Below are positions 5,804 to 5,860 of a stretch of 5,860 nucleotides of DNA, piece after piece. The DNA lies in assembly GCA_945827465.1 (NCBI GenBank), contig CALZOH010000194.1, positions 1 to 5,860 of the forward strand. The letters run 5' to 3'. Source of the stretch: an uncultured Prevotellaceae bacterium. Its GTDB lineage: Bacteria; Bacteroidota; Bacteroidia; Bacteroidales; Bacteroidaceae. The position numbers were made by a program, and so were the translations under genes. Under the pieces are notes generated by a model. It was not told the origin of the DNA. It did no database searches and saw only the letters and a list, made by a program, of their open reading frames with translations. Numbering within the stretch: the stretch's first letter is position 1; each line of letters opens with the position of its first letter.

Positions 5804-5860
5804 CTTGCCGCACTCCCCGCGGAAGCTTTTGCGACCCCCCGAAAGCTTGCCGCACCCCGC
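5804..5860. repeat. Degenerate GC-rich repeats continuing beyond the window
   Basis: CTTGCCGCACTCCCCGC (5804-5820) recurs 42 bp later as CTTGCCGCACCCCGC (5846-5860), differing by one missing T. Between them GCTTTTGCG (5825-5833) is a weaker relative. CTTGC or CTTTTGC starts at 5741, 5782, 5804, 5826 and 5846, giving steps of 41, 22, 22 and 20, that is roughly multiples of 21 bp. The array is cut by the window end, so its full extent is unknown. Confidence 0.6.

Noticed and set aside
5681..5860. Minus-strand reading frame open from the window edge to a TGA at 5683-5681 (59 sense codons), which could be the 3' end of an upstream gene.
   Set aside because: It runs entirely through the repeat array, the two exact 22-bp copies are 41 bp apart and so are read in different frames, and the translation is rich in Arg, Lys, Gly and Cys without any recognised motif. 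A GC-rich repeat can easily stay open by chance.
5739..5860. CRISPR array.
   Set aside because: There are only two exact repeats separated by 19 bp, the further copies are degenerate and unevenly spaced, and no cas gene is in the window.

Overview
The window looks like a chromosomal segment of a Bacteroidota bacterium, probably of the order Bacteroidales. Three things point there: a TonB-dependent receptor whose signal peptide ends in a typical Bacteroidota A|Q junction, a promoter element that fits the Bacteroidota -7 consensus TAnnTTTG, and A-rich translation starts without strong Shine-Dalgarno sequences. Genus cannot be fixed from the sequence alone. All four convincing genes lie on the minus strand, so the operon reads from right to left.

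Layout in transcription order. The region 5570-5860 is non-coding. Its distal part (about 5699-5860) is GC-rich and repetitive, with two exact copies of a 22-bp repeat carrying the palindrome TTGCGGAA-AC-TTCCGCAA and more degenerate copies running off the window edge. Its proximal part holds a promoter (-7 element at 5606-5613) and a small perfect palindrome just upstream. Then follow a TonB-dependent outer-membrane receptor (5569-3659), a membrane-bound polyferredoxin resembling a NapH-NapG fusion (3608-2112), a predicted Tat-exported lipoprotein that joins an aldo/keto reductase to a two-cluster ferredoxin tail (2093-678), and a small integral membrane protein resembling the S (substrate-binding) component of an ECF vitamin/cofactor transporter (646-137). 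The gaps are 50, 18 and 31 nt with no convincing terminator or promoter in them. A Rho-independent terminator with a long, two-tier stem (33-94) closes the unit, and two further small hairpins lie between it and the last stop codon. Positions 1-32 are past the terminator and hold only a tiny GGAC/GTCC hairpin (18-28).

How the genes may work together (inference): the receptor brings a scarce small molecule across the outer membrane, the NapH/NapG-like protein carries electrons across the inner membrane by a chain of [4Fe-4S] clusters, the exported reductase-ferredoxin uses them to reduce the cargo in the periplasm, and the S component takes the product into the cytoplasm with ECF ATPase/T subunits encoded elsewhere. 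This would be a complete 'import, reduce, import' route for one cofactor-like substrate. The substrate cannot be read from the sequence. No cobalamin riboswitch, SusD partner or carbohydrate enzyme is present, which argues against a polysaccharide locus and removes the easiest evidence for vitamin B12.
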